Assembly (NCBI GenBank): GCA_015680685.1
Contig: MNCI01018957.1
Span: 249,924-313,923 of the forward strand
Source: Gnetum montanum
Lineage: Eukaryota; Streptophyta; Gnetopsida; Gnetales; Gnetaceae
Reading direction: 5' to 3'
Length of the DNA stretch: 64,000 nucleotides
How positions within the stretch are numbered: the stretch's first letter is position 1; every line of letters begins with the position of its first letter. Under the pieces are notes generated by a model that had not been told where the DNA came from, did not search any database, and saw nothing but the letters and a program-made list of their open reading frames with translations. Positions 1 to 11,600 of this stretch are shown one piece after another. A program made the position numbers and the translations under genes.

Positions 1-301
1 AAGTGGGAACGGATGCTGACGCTAGTTAAATTAGACTTAGATCTTAGTTAGAGTTAGTTTAGTTTTCTCAACCCTTCTCCTGGTAGCATAGAAGATAAGC
101 CAAAAATACCAAAAAAATCACATACCTCAGACTTGCTTAACCATACACCGTGACACTTACAAGCAAGCCTGGGAAGACAACGAACGATTAACCCCAAGTA
201 TTTCTTGTGGCGTTAAGGCATTTAGTTTGCGGAGTTCGACCGGATCGCGCGTGTATGCTCGTTTCGTATGGTTGAGTGTAGGGGTACCTCGCCACTCATC
301 A
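1..301 (+). mobile_element. 3' portion of an Athila-family LTR nested in gag of element 1
   Basis: The stretch ends GGTACCTCGCCACTCATCA at 301, the same terminus as the other LTRs here (12496, 24565 and the reverse complement of 13823). No PBS follows. Instead the sequence runs directly into a gag reading frame (KTLMRLGI at 302-325), which matches the middle of gag in elements 2 and 5. It is CpG-rich (for example CGACCGGATCGCGCG), whereas the real 3' LTR of element 1 (9083-9968) is decayed. I therefore read it as a separate, younger LTR inserted in gag, either a solo LTR or the end of another copy. Its start lies left of the window. Confidence 0.75.
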
Positions 302-2400
302 AAACTCTTATGAGGTTGGGCATCTAGGGGCTCCATGCTGAACATGTTATGTAGGATCATGACTCCAGGGCTTACCATCCCACTGAAGCATAATGTAATA
401 TTGATCGACAACAGCGCAAGCATTATGTAGCTTTGAAGGGAAAATGATTTAATAACCCCTTGTTGCTACTGGGCCATAAAGAAAGTGAGGATCCCTTCTC
501 TAGAGATTCTTATTTCACTGACTCTCCTCCCCTTGGTTTCAATGAAGGGGGCTTAAACCAGAATTTATAGTCTACTGTAAACCATCCAAGTTCAAGCAAG
601 AATGGGTACCGTGATCATGGGGGATCCAAAGATGAAAGTCATGGTAGGAACAAGGATAAGCATAATCATGATGATCGTGGCCATGACCATTGAAGAAGGG
701 GTGGCAAGCACTGTGGCATTACTAGTCCTCCTTCCTCTTCTCCTTCGATATATTCTTCCTCCTCTAGCTTCAATCAAAGCCATAAAGGATGTGACCATGA
801 TGAAGGTGATCCATGAGGTAGGGTTGATCATAGGGCTCATTGGATTGGTGAAGATTAGGGGTGTGGGCATTTGAGGAAGGCCCACCACCATGAGAGAAGG
901 GATAGCAAAGGGTATCATAGGCATCATGGCCACCATAGGGGCCATGACTATGATGAGCCTTTACTTGCAACTTGAAACATGCTAAATATTGCAAAGGTAG
1001 TCGAAATTCCAACAAGGCATGTGAAAGATATCTAAATTAAGCGATTAAACATGAACAATATCCCCAAGTTTAAAGGGGGATACAATTTAGATCCTTATAA
1101 CCATCTACAAGCCTTTCACGATGTTTGTGCCTTACAAAATGTGGAAAACGAATGGCAAAAACTTAAGTTGTTCCCATGGACACATAAAAGAAGCTAAAAG
1201 TTAATGTTAGTTCTTAGAGTTGGAATTAATCTGTAGATGGAGTACAATGCTCTAGCTATTCAATGACAAATATCAGACATACTCCCAAGTGTCCAACTTG
1301 AGAATGCAAATCTAAGGATCGCAACAAGGAATACATGAACCCTTGGACATATCCATGGGTAAGTATTATAGCCTATTATGCAAATGTCCTAGCCATGGCT
1401 ATTCTCAAAGGGAGTAGCTCTGCCATATCATAGATGGGCTCTAATTAGAAACAAGAAGGACTCTTAGGGTCTCTACCCAAGGGAAACTATTAGAGTTAAG
1501 AGCTAATTAGGTCCAAAGGCTCATTAAGTAGGTTGCTAAGGAAGAAGGAGAGCTAAGAAATAGAGAAAGTGTGGAAAAGTATAATCGGATCCTTTTTTCA
1601 AAAAAGGGAAAGTTCAATTTTGTGACAATGAGGAGGAGGCACCACTTGATGAGGTGATGCAACAACAAACCTTGCCAATTTAAAAAATTTTATTGGAAAT
1701 TTTGGCTAAGATAGATAAAATATGGGACTCTTTGGATGAAAAATTTCAAACTGCTCTAAAAATAGCAAAGGCATCCAAAGAGCAAGGTAGTAATCATGAC
1801 TGCAAGAGAATAAAGGAAGCTGAATGTGCCCACCAAAGGAGTAAGGGCAAGGCTGCTATAGTAGAGGAGGTTGTGGAGTCTAATTTAGATGATGATGGTA
1901 GGTGCGACATCTACTAATATGAACATCCTAAGGGATGTTGCCCCATTGTGTCACACTTGCAAGAGTCTAGGGTGTATGCTCTAAATCCTAGACTAGCCAG
2001 AAGGAAAGAACCTAGAAAATTACCTTATCCTTAAGGAAATCCAAGGTAGTTCCACCAACAACAAGCTTACTATCCAAGTGGAGCTCCACCACAACTATAT
2101 GAGTAATACCAATAGTGGCAGCACCTATAGTCATAGTGGATGCCACCACCAAGGTAGTAGTACCCTTACAGATAGCCTAATCCATATGGGTACTATGGTT
2201 AGCAACCCATGTCTCTGCATGACTCTTCTAGTCATGCCTCATTCTAACATCACTACTATCATCCTGAGTATTATAGAGCTCATTCTCCATCTACCAGAGG
2301 AAAATCCCTATATTCTTATCACTCTCCTCATCCTTCTACTCATGTCCCTCTCCCTCAACCCAATTACCACTTTCGCCATCAATGCAGGGTGAAATTCCAA
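302..2400 (+). pseudogene. gag of element 1 (N-terminus interrupted, many stops)
   Basis: This is retrotransposon Gag, the capsid-like protein. The visible order is: a fragment with LMRLGI; a Ser/His/Asp/Gly/Arg-rich disordered linker (about 590-940, HDDRGHDH-like); the conserved segment NMLNIAKVVEIPTRHVKD (from about 980); the capsid-like region PKFKGGYNLDPYNHLQAFHD (about 1065-1120); a Lys/Glu-rich helical stretch (1693-1917); a Cys/His segment (CDIY-stop-YEHPKGCCPIVSHLQ, about 1905-1965); and a Gln/Tyr/Pro-rich tail (2050-2390). Many stops fall where element 2 has Gln, for example taa at 1915 against caa in element 2. The methionine-rich ORFs in other frames here are shadows of this low-complexity coding. 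Confidence 0.8.
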
Positions 2401-2569
2401 CCTAACCATAGCAACATAATGTTACCAAGTTTGTTACCTTATAGTTGGCTCCTTAGTCGAGTGGTTTGAAAAATAAATTATGAAAAAGACCATTCTTTCA
2501 AAATAATAGTCCTATAAAGCCCTCACAGACTCATGCAACTAGTAACCTTGGTTCTTCCTTATCATCTAC

Positions 2570-3780
2570 ATCTAATCCATTTGAGTCCCCTTTGAATCAA
2601 ACACCTTCTAAAGTACATACTTTCATGCTAACTCATGCGGTAACTGATTAGATAAAGGTTGGCAGCCTTCCTAGGAAATGATTTAACGCTGGGAGTCCCT
2701 TAATCTAACTCCAAATTACTAGGAATGAGCCTTGCAAAGTTCTTTTAGACTCAAGTTCTAGTGTTAATAAGATTTCTCATGAGATGTACAAAGCTTGAAA
2801 CCTACCTCCACTCAAGAAGAGTAACATTCACCTTGGTTTACTAGACCAATCCATCATTATCCCTTTGGGATTAGTGTAGGACATTATGACTACCATCTAT
2901 GGATGGCCTTATCCTATTGAATTCCTAGTAATCCATGTTGACAAATGTAACAGGTACTTCCCAATCATCATGGGAAGGACTTGGCTAAGTACTATTGATG
3001 CATGGTTGGGAAATAGAGATCTTTCCCTAGAAATTTCAAAGGAAAATGCATTTAGAAAGATAAAGAAAAAGAAAGTTCCATGCATTTCATACAATGATAT
3101 AGGGTGCAATTGTGTGCAGAAACTATGGGCTATAAATAACACATCCATCATAGCATGTAGACAATGTGTAGACAAGTCAAAAATTCAAAGGTGCCTGTAT
3201 GTAGCAGCCAAAAAATAGGAGGGCACCCAATGGTTGACAGTTGATCCTAAAAGTAGCACACTTTGCATGAAACCCACTAAGAGCTTAACATGGGCCTATG
3301 TTGAAGGCATGGGTGAACTAGAGTGAGTTCATTGCCAACTATCTGATGATGAATGATGAACTTGATGATACTTATTAGGGAGAGTTTCAAATCCCTAAAA
3401 ATTTTAAACAAGAGTATCTAGAGTTGAAAACTCTACTTGTTGGCATGGAGTATGCATTTTTGAAAAATGGAAGGCTAGTGATAATCAATGCTGGAAACTA
3501 CCAAATCTCCTAATTTAATTCGAGCTTCATACACTTTCAACAGCCTATGACGTTGATCTTGACCTAAGCCTAGCATAGAAAGAAAGACTAATCAACCTTA
3601 ATGTGCTAGATGAGAATAGAATGGTGGCCCTATCCTTGAGTAAAGTGTACAAGGCATTCAACAAAAAATGCCATGACCTCAAAATTAGGAAAGTTAAATT
3701 CTAGCTTGAAGATAAGGTTCTTTACCAGAACCCCACACATGTACCATAATGAACTATGACATCATTTAAAAAACCTTTTC
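2570..3780 (+). pseudogene. protease plus deleted pol remnant of element 1
   Basis: The aspartic protease is recognisable from VLLDSSSSVNKIS (about 2737-2780, the D-S/T-G site as DSS) and from FPIIMGRTWLSTIDA (about 2957-3000, the second conserved strand). The linker to RT follows (about 3220-3520). The reading then moves abruptly to the integrase C-terminus: LSTAYDVDLDLSLA with KERLINLNVLDEN (about 3535-3620) and DLKIRKVKF (about 3680), matching element 2 at 19050-19250. RT, RNase H and the integrase core are absent, so the copy could not transpose by itself. Confidence 0.8.
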
Positions 3781-3941
3781 TTTTGAGGACATGTTTATCT
3801 AGAAACCTGAGAGCCTAAATAAGAAGCAACTAGTCAACATGTAATAACTTAAACCTTTCCATGAGCCCAAGTGAGCTAGTGCTAGCAACACCTCCTTGGA
3901 TGGACAACCACCCTCAATCTTTTAGATCTCCTCCTTTAAAC

Positions 3942-3958
3942 TTAGTCATGGGAGAGAT
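3942..3958 (+). promoter_or_regulatory. internal polypurine-like tract after pol (element 1)
   Basis: TTAGTCATGGGAGAGATG lies just after the integrase end. Near-identical tracts occur at the same place in element 2 (19511-19530), element 3 (reverse complement of 39538-39559) and element 5 (reverse complement of 60037-60059). It closely resembles the true terminal PPT upstream of the 3' LTR (TTAGTCATGGGGATA, ending 9082). A second plus-strand priming site is possible, but that is inference. Confidence 0.5.
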
Positions 3959-3959
3959 G

Positions 3960-5985
3960 TCCATCTGTGCTAACCATATGAGTGGCTCCTCAGTTTTTAC
4001 GAATTTTAGTTTTGCACTTTTTTTGTTTTACACTTTGTCTTTTTTTCCCCATTTTTTGTTTTACATTTTCTTTAATATGTTTTATCTTTCTTATATATTT
4101 TCCAATTTCTTTTATATTTTACTTTATTTTGCTTTATTTTGGTGTGTTTTTTTTCTTATATTTTCTAATAAAGTGCTTTATTGCCAACAAGACAAAATGA
4201 TGTTGTAGCTGTTTGCTAATGGTGGTTTGTACTTAATGTTTTTTATTGCTAATGTCTAGTTTCTATTTTTGAGTTTTAATGATTGATAACTAAGACATGA
4301 TTTCTTTTTCATGGAACAAGTAGTGAGTCCACATCATCCACCCATCCACAAACTCTATGGTCTTCCTTGTTTTGGAAATATGAAGTCCCTTTCATTAATG
4401 AAACTTTAATGAACTAGTGACCTTGGTAGTTTCCAAACTTGGGAAAGATTAAATGGATTATTAAGGGTGTGAATTGAAGAGGACTTGATGCTCTTTATAT
4501 CTTTCTACTCACTTGAGTACATGAGTGTTTTCATGGATTTTTCACCATTGTGCTATTGACCAATAATAGAAAGTTAAGTCTTTACATGGTGTGGTTCACA
4601 TCCAAAAATTCATAAAAACATAAAATTCAAAAAAGAAATGATAGAAATTCAAAGCATACCCGTTAGACAAAATAACAAGCTACCAGCACTAGTTATTAGA
4701 CTAGAAAAAAATGTTACCCATGCTCGAAGCTCCCCTCTAACTAAGGTTCTTTCTCACTTCCTACTTCTCCTTGTTTCTCAATAAGGAATGGTAATTGATC
4801 TATGGGAGCACTCTTATGTCTTAAGGGGATCAACTAGTCTTATAGTATTGATGTGAGGTCACTGAAAGTGGTTGGTTTTGATCTGAACTAAGGATTGACT
4901 TTATTGGGTCATTTAACCATAGCTTCACAAGGGACTTCATGTGACCATGATTTGGAACTCCATTTCATATTCTCTCTCAATCCATTAATGGTTTCCATTT
5001 TTCACTTCACTATCAATTAACATGTTTTATTTAATGTCATAGTTTTATGTGTTAAATTTCTTTTGTAGATTCTTCTAAATTAGGTCCTTAACTTTTCATA
5101 ACCATTAATCAACTATGGGGCCCATGGAGTCCTTAGTTAAGGTTATGCAAAGGGAAAAAGGGCATGAGCCTACTATGGGAAGGATCCACTTGCATATCTC
5201 TTGGTTGGGCTAGTTAAGTTCCTTATCCCTTGACATTTTTGTAGTCAAATCTTTCGTGTGCCCCATCGATTGCATCCAATTATGCGCTCCCCCAACATTT
5301 CATCAAAGGCATTTTTTTAACATAATTTCATTCCCCCAACATTTCTTTAATTTTTGTGAATAATCAAGCCCTCTTCAAGTTTTCATCATGTTCATGACTT
5401 TTCTAGCTCTCTAAAGATCCTAATTTCATGTAAAAACTCCTTGTATTTTTTGAGATATTAATTGTGAAAAATTTTCTCAAATAGCTCCATCAATGTGACC
5501 TTGTATACGGAGCTACCACAAAGATGAGACCCCATCAATGTAAGGAAAAAAGTTTGTAAATATGTGGTCTCAGTTTACTAATTTTTTAGATTTTCTCATA
5601 AACGAAGGGAAAGTTTTTCAATTTTTCAGAGCCCAGAACTTTCCAAGAGCCATAACTTCCTAACTATTTGTCTAATTCACTCCATTCTTTAGTCTTGTAG
5701 CTACCAGAGGTAAGCTCTTCATTGTGGGGGCCTGAAATGTTTTTTCAAAATTTTTCTAACTCTCACAAAGGTTTAACTAAGAAACCAACATTAAAATATC
5801 AAATTATGAAAGTTAAACCTTTCTAACAAGCTTCAGTAACATTGAAAATGAAATAACATTAAAACAATAATAAAATAATTAATCTACCATGGTCAAAACT
5901 TAGCCTAAGTGAAACTACCTAGTGAGATAAGGTACTTAAAGGTTATAAGTTACACATTATATGCTAATCCTTGGCTATGTTGTGA
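3960..5985 (+). other. non-coding spacer between pol and ORF3 of element 1, with conserved block and U3-like module
   Basis: No coding frame is seen. A conserved block at about 5117-5200 (GGGCCCATGGAGTCCTTAGTT ... GGATCCACTTGCAT) recurs in elements 2 (20767-20850), 3, 4 and 5. At about 5486-5585 is a decayed repeat module (CCATCAATGTGACC, CCCCATCAATGTAAGG) followed by a TATA-like TTTGTAAATATG. It sits in the same place as the clearer U3-like modules of elements 2, 4 and 5. AG/GTAAG at 5709-5715 resembles a splice donor and is also kept in element 2. Confidence 0.5.
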
Positions 5986-5989
5986 GCAT

Positions 5990-8853
5990 AGATGACACCT
6001 AAGGAAAAGCACATGCAGGAAGGAGGATTGTTCCAACCAAGGGACAAAAAGCCATGAATTGGAAGGGGCTAAGAATAGGCCCATGAGCAAGAAGAAACTC
6101 ATGCAATAGGACCTCTTCAAGAGGAGCCCAAAGTGGAATCTATCCAATAGATTCCTAAAGAAGCAGTTGTGACAAAATAGTCTCACCAAGATGAGGCACT
6201 AGAGCCTAGAACGAACCTTAAGGTCACCTTGAAAAAGGCATGCCTAAAGCAGATCAAGTCTAAGGAGGTCCACAAATCCATGCTTCAAGAGCTAAACTTT
6301 GGACCCTTCTTAGAGTTTACACCTTTAGAAGTTAAAATGAAATTGTAGAACTCTCCCATGTGGTCCATAATCACTTCCAGCGGGGAGTGGTACATGGGAG
6401 AGACATACCTATTCTAGAATAATCGATAGGCTGGTTCAATGGTCAAGATCAAGGACATTTTAGTGTCCTACTCTGTGAAAGCCATTTCTAAGGCCTTTGG
6501 GTTATTAAAAACTAGGGCTAATCTTGTAGAGATTCCAATGTAAGTAGATCCTGACATCAAGAAAGAATGGATGCATAAGTGTTATGGAGTAGAACATAAG
6601 GAGTTTGGTGCATTCACCATGGCAAAATGTGCATACTTCAAGATTGAAGCCTTTCACCTCAATCCAACAATGAGGCCAAGCAAGATCACATCTTTCTCTA
6701 CCCATGCATGTGCTCCTCTAAGCAGTAGATTCCCACTCAAGCTTCCATAGTTGATCTATCTCAAGATAGAGAAGCACTTTAAGGAAAATGAACATGAAAG
6801 GAAGACACTCCTTTTTTTGTGCCTCATTAGAAAGCTATGAAAAAGGGGAGGCATAAAATGCTATACAAATGATGCTATATGATGCACTCCAATTGCCTCT
6901 TGGGTGGAAATGATGAAGAATAAGGTGCTTACCAAAGTCATTCAAGAAGAGGAGTAGCAACAACCGCCTCCATCACCTACTAATGAGATAATGCTGAAGG
7001 CGCACACTACCATTGAGTGCATGTGTGAACTCTAAGAGTAGCTCTTATGGAAGCAAGAGTAGCAAGCAGGAATGAGTGATGGTGACCTATTTGTGTATCG
7101 ACCAACAATGAGCCACCTTAATGAGGTGGCATGAATAATAAGTTAGATGGAAGGTGGGGGTCCAATTTTCTCAACCCAAAGAATGCAAGTGCCTGTAAGG
7201 TTAAATTTTAGTTCCTAAGAGGTAATGGTATCTCTCTCTCAATAGCAGCAATGTCTAGACATTTTTGGGAACACTACTATCTTTTCGTTGCATTTGGAGG
7301 AGGGTGAGGGGGCAACTGTCATGGTGATGCAACACCATGGATAGGAGATAGTAGTAGAAGTAGTTGTTGATAGAGTTGCAAAAGCATTGAATGTAACTAT
7401 GGCACTTGTACTAGATGTTTATGCACTTAGAGATGTGTAGATATCTGCAAGTACTTTGAGCAGCAGATTAAGCACAACATAGCATGAGGAATTGTTGGAC
7501 CAATTTGTGGAAACTAAGCAACCAATTTTGGATGTCTTTGATCTTTTAGATACCATCATTACAACCTATTTGGACCTACTTGAAGCAAGGATCAAATGCA
7601 TCATAATGGAAGTACAACTAGAAATAGCCAAATTAGAGAACCAATGCTTAGCTGCAAAGGTTACTGAATTAAGAGCCCACCTCATTGATCCTACTCTTCT
7701 TAACCAAGCACTCATGCATGATGAAGCTTTTCAATAGCTTCAATAAAAACTCAATAAGGTTGAGAACATAAAGGAGATGACTATCTTTGACTAGTACTTT
7801 GCCAATGCCACAATGCATAACATCTAGAAGGACTTAACCCAAACACACTAGAAGAACAAGATTTTGACCACAAAGAATTACCACTTGTAGAATGTTGATG
7901 TGTAGAATTAATAGATGGTAAACTTTATCTATCAATAGTAGGAGTAGTTAGCCAAGGTGAACAATGAATTGAGGAGATTGGCAGTAGAGAATAGAAGCCT
8001 CTACATGAAGGAAGTATGTGCCCTTCACCAAAAATCTACAATAGAGGTAGTTGCCTAGAAGAACGAGGCTCTTAGATTTGAAAGATTTTAAAACCATTAC
8101 AGAGATCAAGTTGCTCTATAGAAAGAAGTTAACGAGAAGGAAATCCAATTGGCGAAGGTGAAAGTAAATGAGGCCTTGCAACAGCTCCAATAAGGTGACG
8201 ATGTCTAGTAGCCTATCTTTGATGGGCTAAATGCATACAATAAGGAAGACATCCACGTGAAGCAGCTGCAGATTGAGGAGATAATAGAGTACATAGAGCT
8301 TGCCAATCTCCAGTATGTAAACCTAGTGATGTTGATTACTAAAAGATCGTGATATGAATTACAAAAACAAGTGGCTAGCTCATACTTATCATATGAGGCA
8401 GGGTTCATGCATTACAAAGAGACTAAGCAGATGATTGAGATAGCAAACATGAAACTCAAGGTTCTTAAGGAAAAGTTCACTAATCAGCGATCAATTGCTA
8501 GGAACTTGACCAAGTGGATGAATGATTATTAGGAGTTGTGGAATGCACTCAGAGTGTTCAACATTGAATATAAATAGTTTGCTATTTGGTCCATGAATGT
8601 GAAGGAGTTGTTCCCTATAATGCCCTATCCATGGAATATTTTCATTCTGCCCCACATTGGTGAAGCTGTGTGGATTGTTAATGATCCTTGGAGGAAGAAG
8701 GAGAATATGAAGGTACTATTGGATGCCTTCCTTCTTCCACCAGAAGTTGTAGCTACTATAAGATAATTAGAACTGCCTCAACCACCATGTACACCTGAAG
8801 CAGGAGAAGGTCCTTTTGAGCCTTAGGAGCCTTCACTGCCTGGGACCATTTGA
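5990..8853 (+). pseudogene. ORF3 of element 1: long coiled-coil protein, degenerate
   Basis: One frame with many in-frame stops can be followed to the terminal stop at 8851-8853 (EPSLPGTI). The N-terminal part (about 6440-6740) is globular: VSYSVKAISKAFGLL, an aromatic-rich segment, and MRPSKITSFSTHACAPL. This layout is loosely reminiscent of the 'putative plant transposon protein' domains found with Athila-like elements. The middle (about 7490-8560) is a long heptad-like Glu/Lys/Leu/Gln-rich coiled coil. The C-terminus is Pro-rich. No signal peptide or transmembrane segment is visible, so an envelope role is not supported. Homologues are ORF3 of elements 2, 4 and 5. The open stretch at 7492-7737 is only the longest stop-free piece. 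Confidence 0.7.
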
Positions 8854-9082
8854 TCTTCTTCATTGTCTTCGTGCATTAGAGGAATTGTATTTTTCAATTA
8901 CATCTTGGTATTCAATTTTGTGGTCCTAAACACCAAAATTTTGTAATGATTGTAAATCATACACTCAGGCACTCCATCTTTGTTATGTTTTTTGTGTGTT
9001 TATTTTATCAGTCAATAATCTCATACCTTCCCAAGTTTTGTAAAAAACCTTGAGGACAAGTTTTCATTTAGTCATGGGGATA

Positions 9083-9968
9083 TGACGAGTTGCATGATTT
9101 GACCACATTAATGGGATGTCGTTGATGTAACCTCATTAATGGGATCTTGTCGACATGATCTCGTTGACACAGGGTTTGACTTGTTGATATGTACCCATCA
9201 ACGAGGCACCTTGTTTTGCCTATAAATGTGCACCTACCCACCAAATTTATGGCATAAGTCTCATAGTTGTAGCAAAGCTTTAGTAGTTTTTCCACTTGAA
9301 AGTTAGAATATTTTTTGAGTGCCCACAGTAAGAGTCAAAGACTATACGAATCTTTATTCAAGCATTCTTGTACCTGAGCACTTCAATGTGTGTGACAATA
9401 AAGACAAGCTTTTTAATCAAATCTTGTAGCACTTGGACTTGATTAATTGTTTCCTTAAGCATTTAATGTTTCATGCAATTTTCTTTAATGTTTTTAAGTA
9501 ATTAAGCAATTAATTAATATAGATTAAATAGTGAACATAAGTACGACCACTTCAAGCATGCATCTAACACTTGGTAATTCTAGTAACACTTATTGTTTGG
9601 TAACTTAGTAGTGCTATATGTGTTCAGGATGTGTATGACAAGTGAGAACATATACTTATGTTAGGATTAGTTAAGTGTCATCTAGTTATTAGATCAATTT
9701 AGCAATTAATTACTTTATTCTTTGTTCTTGATTCATTAGGCGACTTAGAACATAAAAGATAAAATGATAAAAATCATATGCCTCAATAACACTTAACCAT
9801 ATCTTTGAACTTCACAAGTGGAACTAGGAAGACAACGATTGCAATGGTTAGTTTCACCTCCTAGAACTAGTGTACTTAGAAACCTAAAGTTCTTGAAATT
9901 GGACTAGATCATTGAGTGAATGCTAGTGATTCGTATAGTTGGGCATAGGGTATACTCACTACTTGTCA
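9083..9968 (+). repeat. 3' LTR of element 1
   Basis: It starts TGACGAGTTGCAT right after the PPT and ends ACTTGTCA, both decayed forms of TGATGAGT...ACTCATCA. U3 carries several CATTAATGGGAT / GTCGTTGATG units, then the TATA box CCTATAAATGTGCACC near 9220. R/U5 contains the family signature GAAAGTTAGAATATTTT and GTACCTGAGCAC. The length of 886 bp matches the other LTRs (about 840-940). Confidence 0.85.
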
Positions 9969-10559
9969 CATGGTATACTTAAAGTATTGCATATACATTA
10001 TTTAAGTAGAGAAGATGTGAAACATTGAAACAATATAGCATATATTAGAGTGAAAATTCCATATCTTTTGCCTAAAGCACAAAAACTTGTTTAGGAGTGC
10101 TACATTTTATTGAATAAATAGCATATATACTTGTCTTTTTTTAATTCTTCGTAGAGATCTTATGTATCTCTCCTATAATCCTAAAAACATATATTCAAAC
10201 ATCCTTGATAAATGAAATTTTTTTTTTGAATTTTATGGATTTTAGTAGGTTTGTTAAAGCTTATTATTAATAAAATTAAACCTAATTATATATTATATGG
10301 TATGAAATTTTAATTTTTAATTTTGGCATTATAAATATGCAAAGAAATATCGTTTGAAAAATAGGATTTACATTTTGAAGAACATGAACGACATGAAGGA
10401 TATGAAGAAATATTAGAATATTATTCATTAAAGAGAGCTTTTCAAAATAAGCTATGGAGCATGGTTATTATTAAAAAAATTATTCTAAAGGTAAGGGCTA
10501 AGGAAGCAACTCATGGATTTATTTTTATTGCAACATAAATAGAAGTAGTTTTATTGCAC
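9969..10559. other. A/T-rich sequence without recognised gene
   Basis: This sequence lies between the 3' LTR of element 1 and the hAT-like remnant. It is A/T-rich, with no open frame or repeat that I recognise. It may be part of the decayed hAT element. Confidence 0.4.
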
Positions 10560-11340
10560 AAGTTAGGTATCACTTACTTTGAATTGGAAAGAAAGAACAA
10601 ATTTTGGTATGTAAAAGAATATTAAAATTTGAAAGAGAAGACCTTATAAGATAGTTCAAACATTTTGAAAAGAAGCATGTAAATAAAATCATAAATATGC
10701 ATAGAAATGCTAATCATTTAGTATCAAACACTAGTATAGAGAAAATATTTGATGTTTCAAATAGAAAAAATGGGAATGCAATCATAGGAAGACTTTTTTA
10801 TGCTTATGGTAGACCTTTTAACATTGCTAAATCTCCTTATAGAAATAAGTTGTACATATGATAATTTTTTCTCCAAAAGGTTATGTTTTACCTAGCTATG
10901 AAAAGATTAGAACAACTTTGTTAAGTGAAGAAAAATCTTGAATAGAAGAAAATTTAAGATACATAAAGGGTTGTTTATCTACAATAGGTATGTTTATTTT
11001 ATCAGATGGATAAGACAAATATCAATAATAAACCACTTGCTAATATTCTTGCATCATATTTAAAAGGTATTATATTTATAAACTTACATGATACCTAAGA
11101 AAATGTTATAAATGTTGCACATGTAATGGAATTATTTCATTAGGTAATAAATATTATGGGTAGAGATAATTTTGTGTAGATTATCACATATAGTACTTTA
11201 AATAATATGTTGGTAGGAGAAATGATAGAGGATGAATTTTCAAGTATATTTTGGACTCCTTGTGTAACACATTACTTCAATTTATTACTTAAAAATATTA
11301 TTATAGATGTTGAATGGATATCATAAGTTATAACTAATGC
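10560..11340 (+). pseudogene. hAT-superfamily transposase remnant (DUF659-type)
   Basis: The conceptual translation shows the order typical of plant BED/DUF659 hAT transposases: GRLFYAYGRPFNIAKSPYYR (10784-10843), then KGYVLPSYEKIRTTLLSEEK (10876-10935), then IKGCLSTIGMFILSDG (about 10960-11008, with the following Trp of SDGW now a stop), and later FWTPCVTHYFNLLLKNI (about 11250-11300). Frames shift between segments and stops are frequent. Terminal inverted repeats and the C-terminal dimerisation domain were not found, so the element's limits are unknown. Confidence 0.75.
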
Positions 11341-11600
11341 TAAGAAAATTCAATAGTTTATTATGAACAATTTATTTATACTTTATTGTAGAATTTTAAA
11401 TGAAATTTTATTTATTTTGATTAAATATTCTAGAACTTTTTTATGTATTAAAGGTATTAATTTAAAAACTTAATACTGTAAAGGCTTAAGATTTAGTTTA
11501 TGTCAATTCAAACATTAGGTTGTTATCTTAGTCCTCTTCGACTTACAAATCAAGTCTTCATCAAATGTGCGATTATGCAGGATCTATAGATGATAGAGAT

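Larger units (their letters stand above)
302..9968 (+). mobile_element. Element 1: degenerate Athila-like Ty3/gypsy retrotransposon (5' end outside the window)
   Basis: The order is gag (302-2400), protease (2620-3060), a pol remnant with a large internal deletion, a purine tract at 3942-3958, a non-coding zone, a long third ORF (about 5990-8853), a terminal PPT (GTCATGGGGATA, ending 9082) and the 3' LTR (9083-9968). Compared with element 2, about 2.35 kb covering RT, RNase H and most of integrase is missing: text near 3500 jumps from the start of RT to the integrase C-terminus. The frame is otherwise followable, with many stops. The real 5' LTR must lie to the left. Confidence 0.85.

Noticed and set aside
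592-1015. Overlapping Met-rich open frames on both strands
   Set aside because: They are shadow frames of the His/Asp/Gly/Arg-coding linker of gag; the coding frame is fixed by NMLNIAKVVEIPTRHVKD and sister copies.
3861-4208. 115-residue hydrophobic protein after pol of element 1
   Set aside because: The Phe/Leu/Ile-rich composition comes from T-rich non-coding spacer; the frame is not conserved in the other elements.
7492-7737. Independent 81-residue gene
   Set aside because: It is the longest stop-free piece of ORF3 of element 1; homology continues in the same frame on both sides.
5990-8853. Calling ORF3 an env gene
   Set aside because: No signal peptide, transmembrane segment or cleavage site is visible in any copy; the label would rest only on position.
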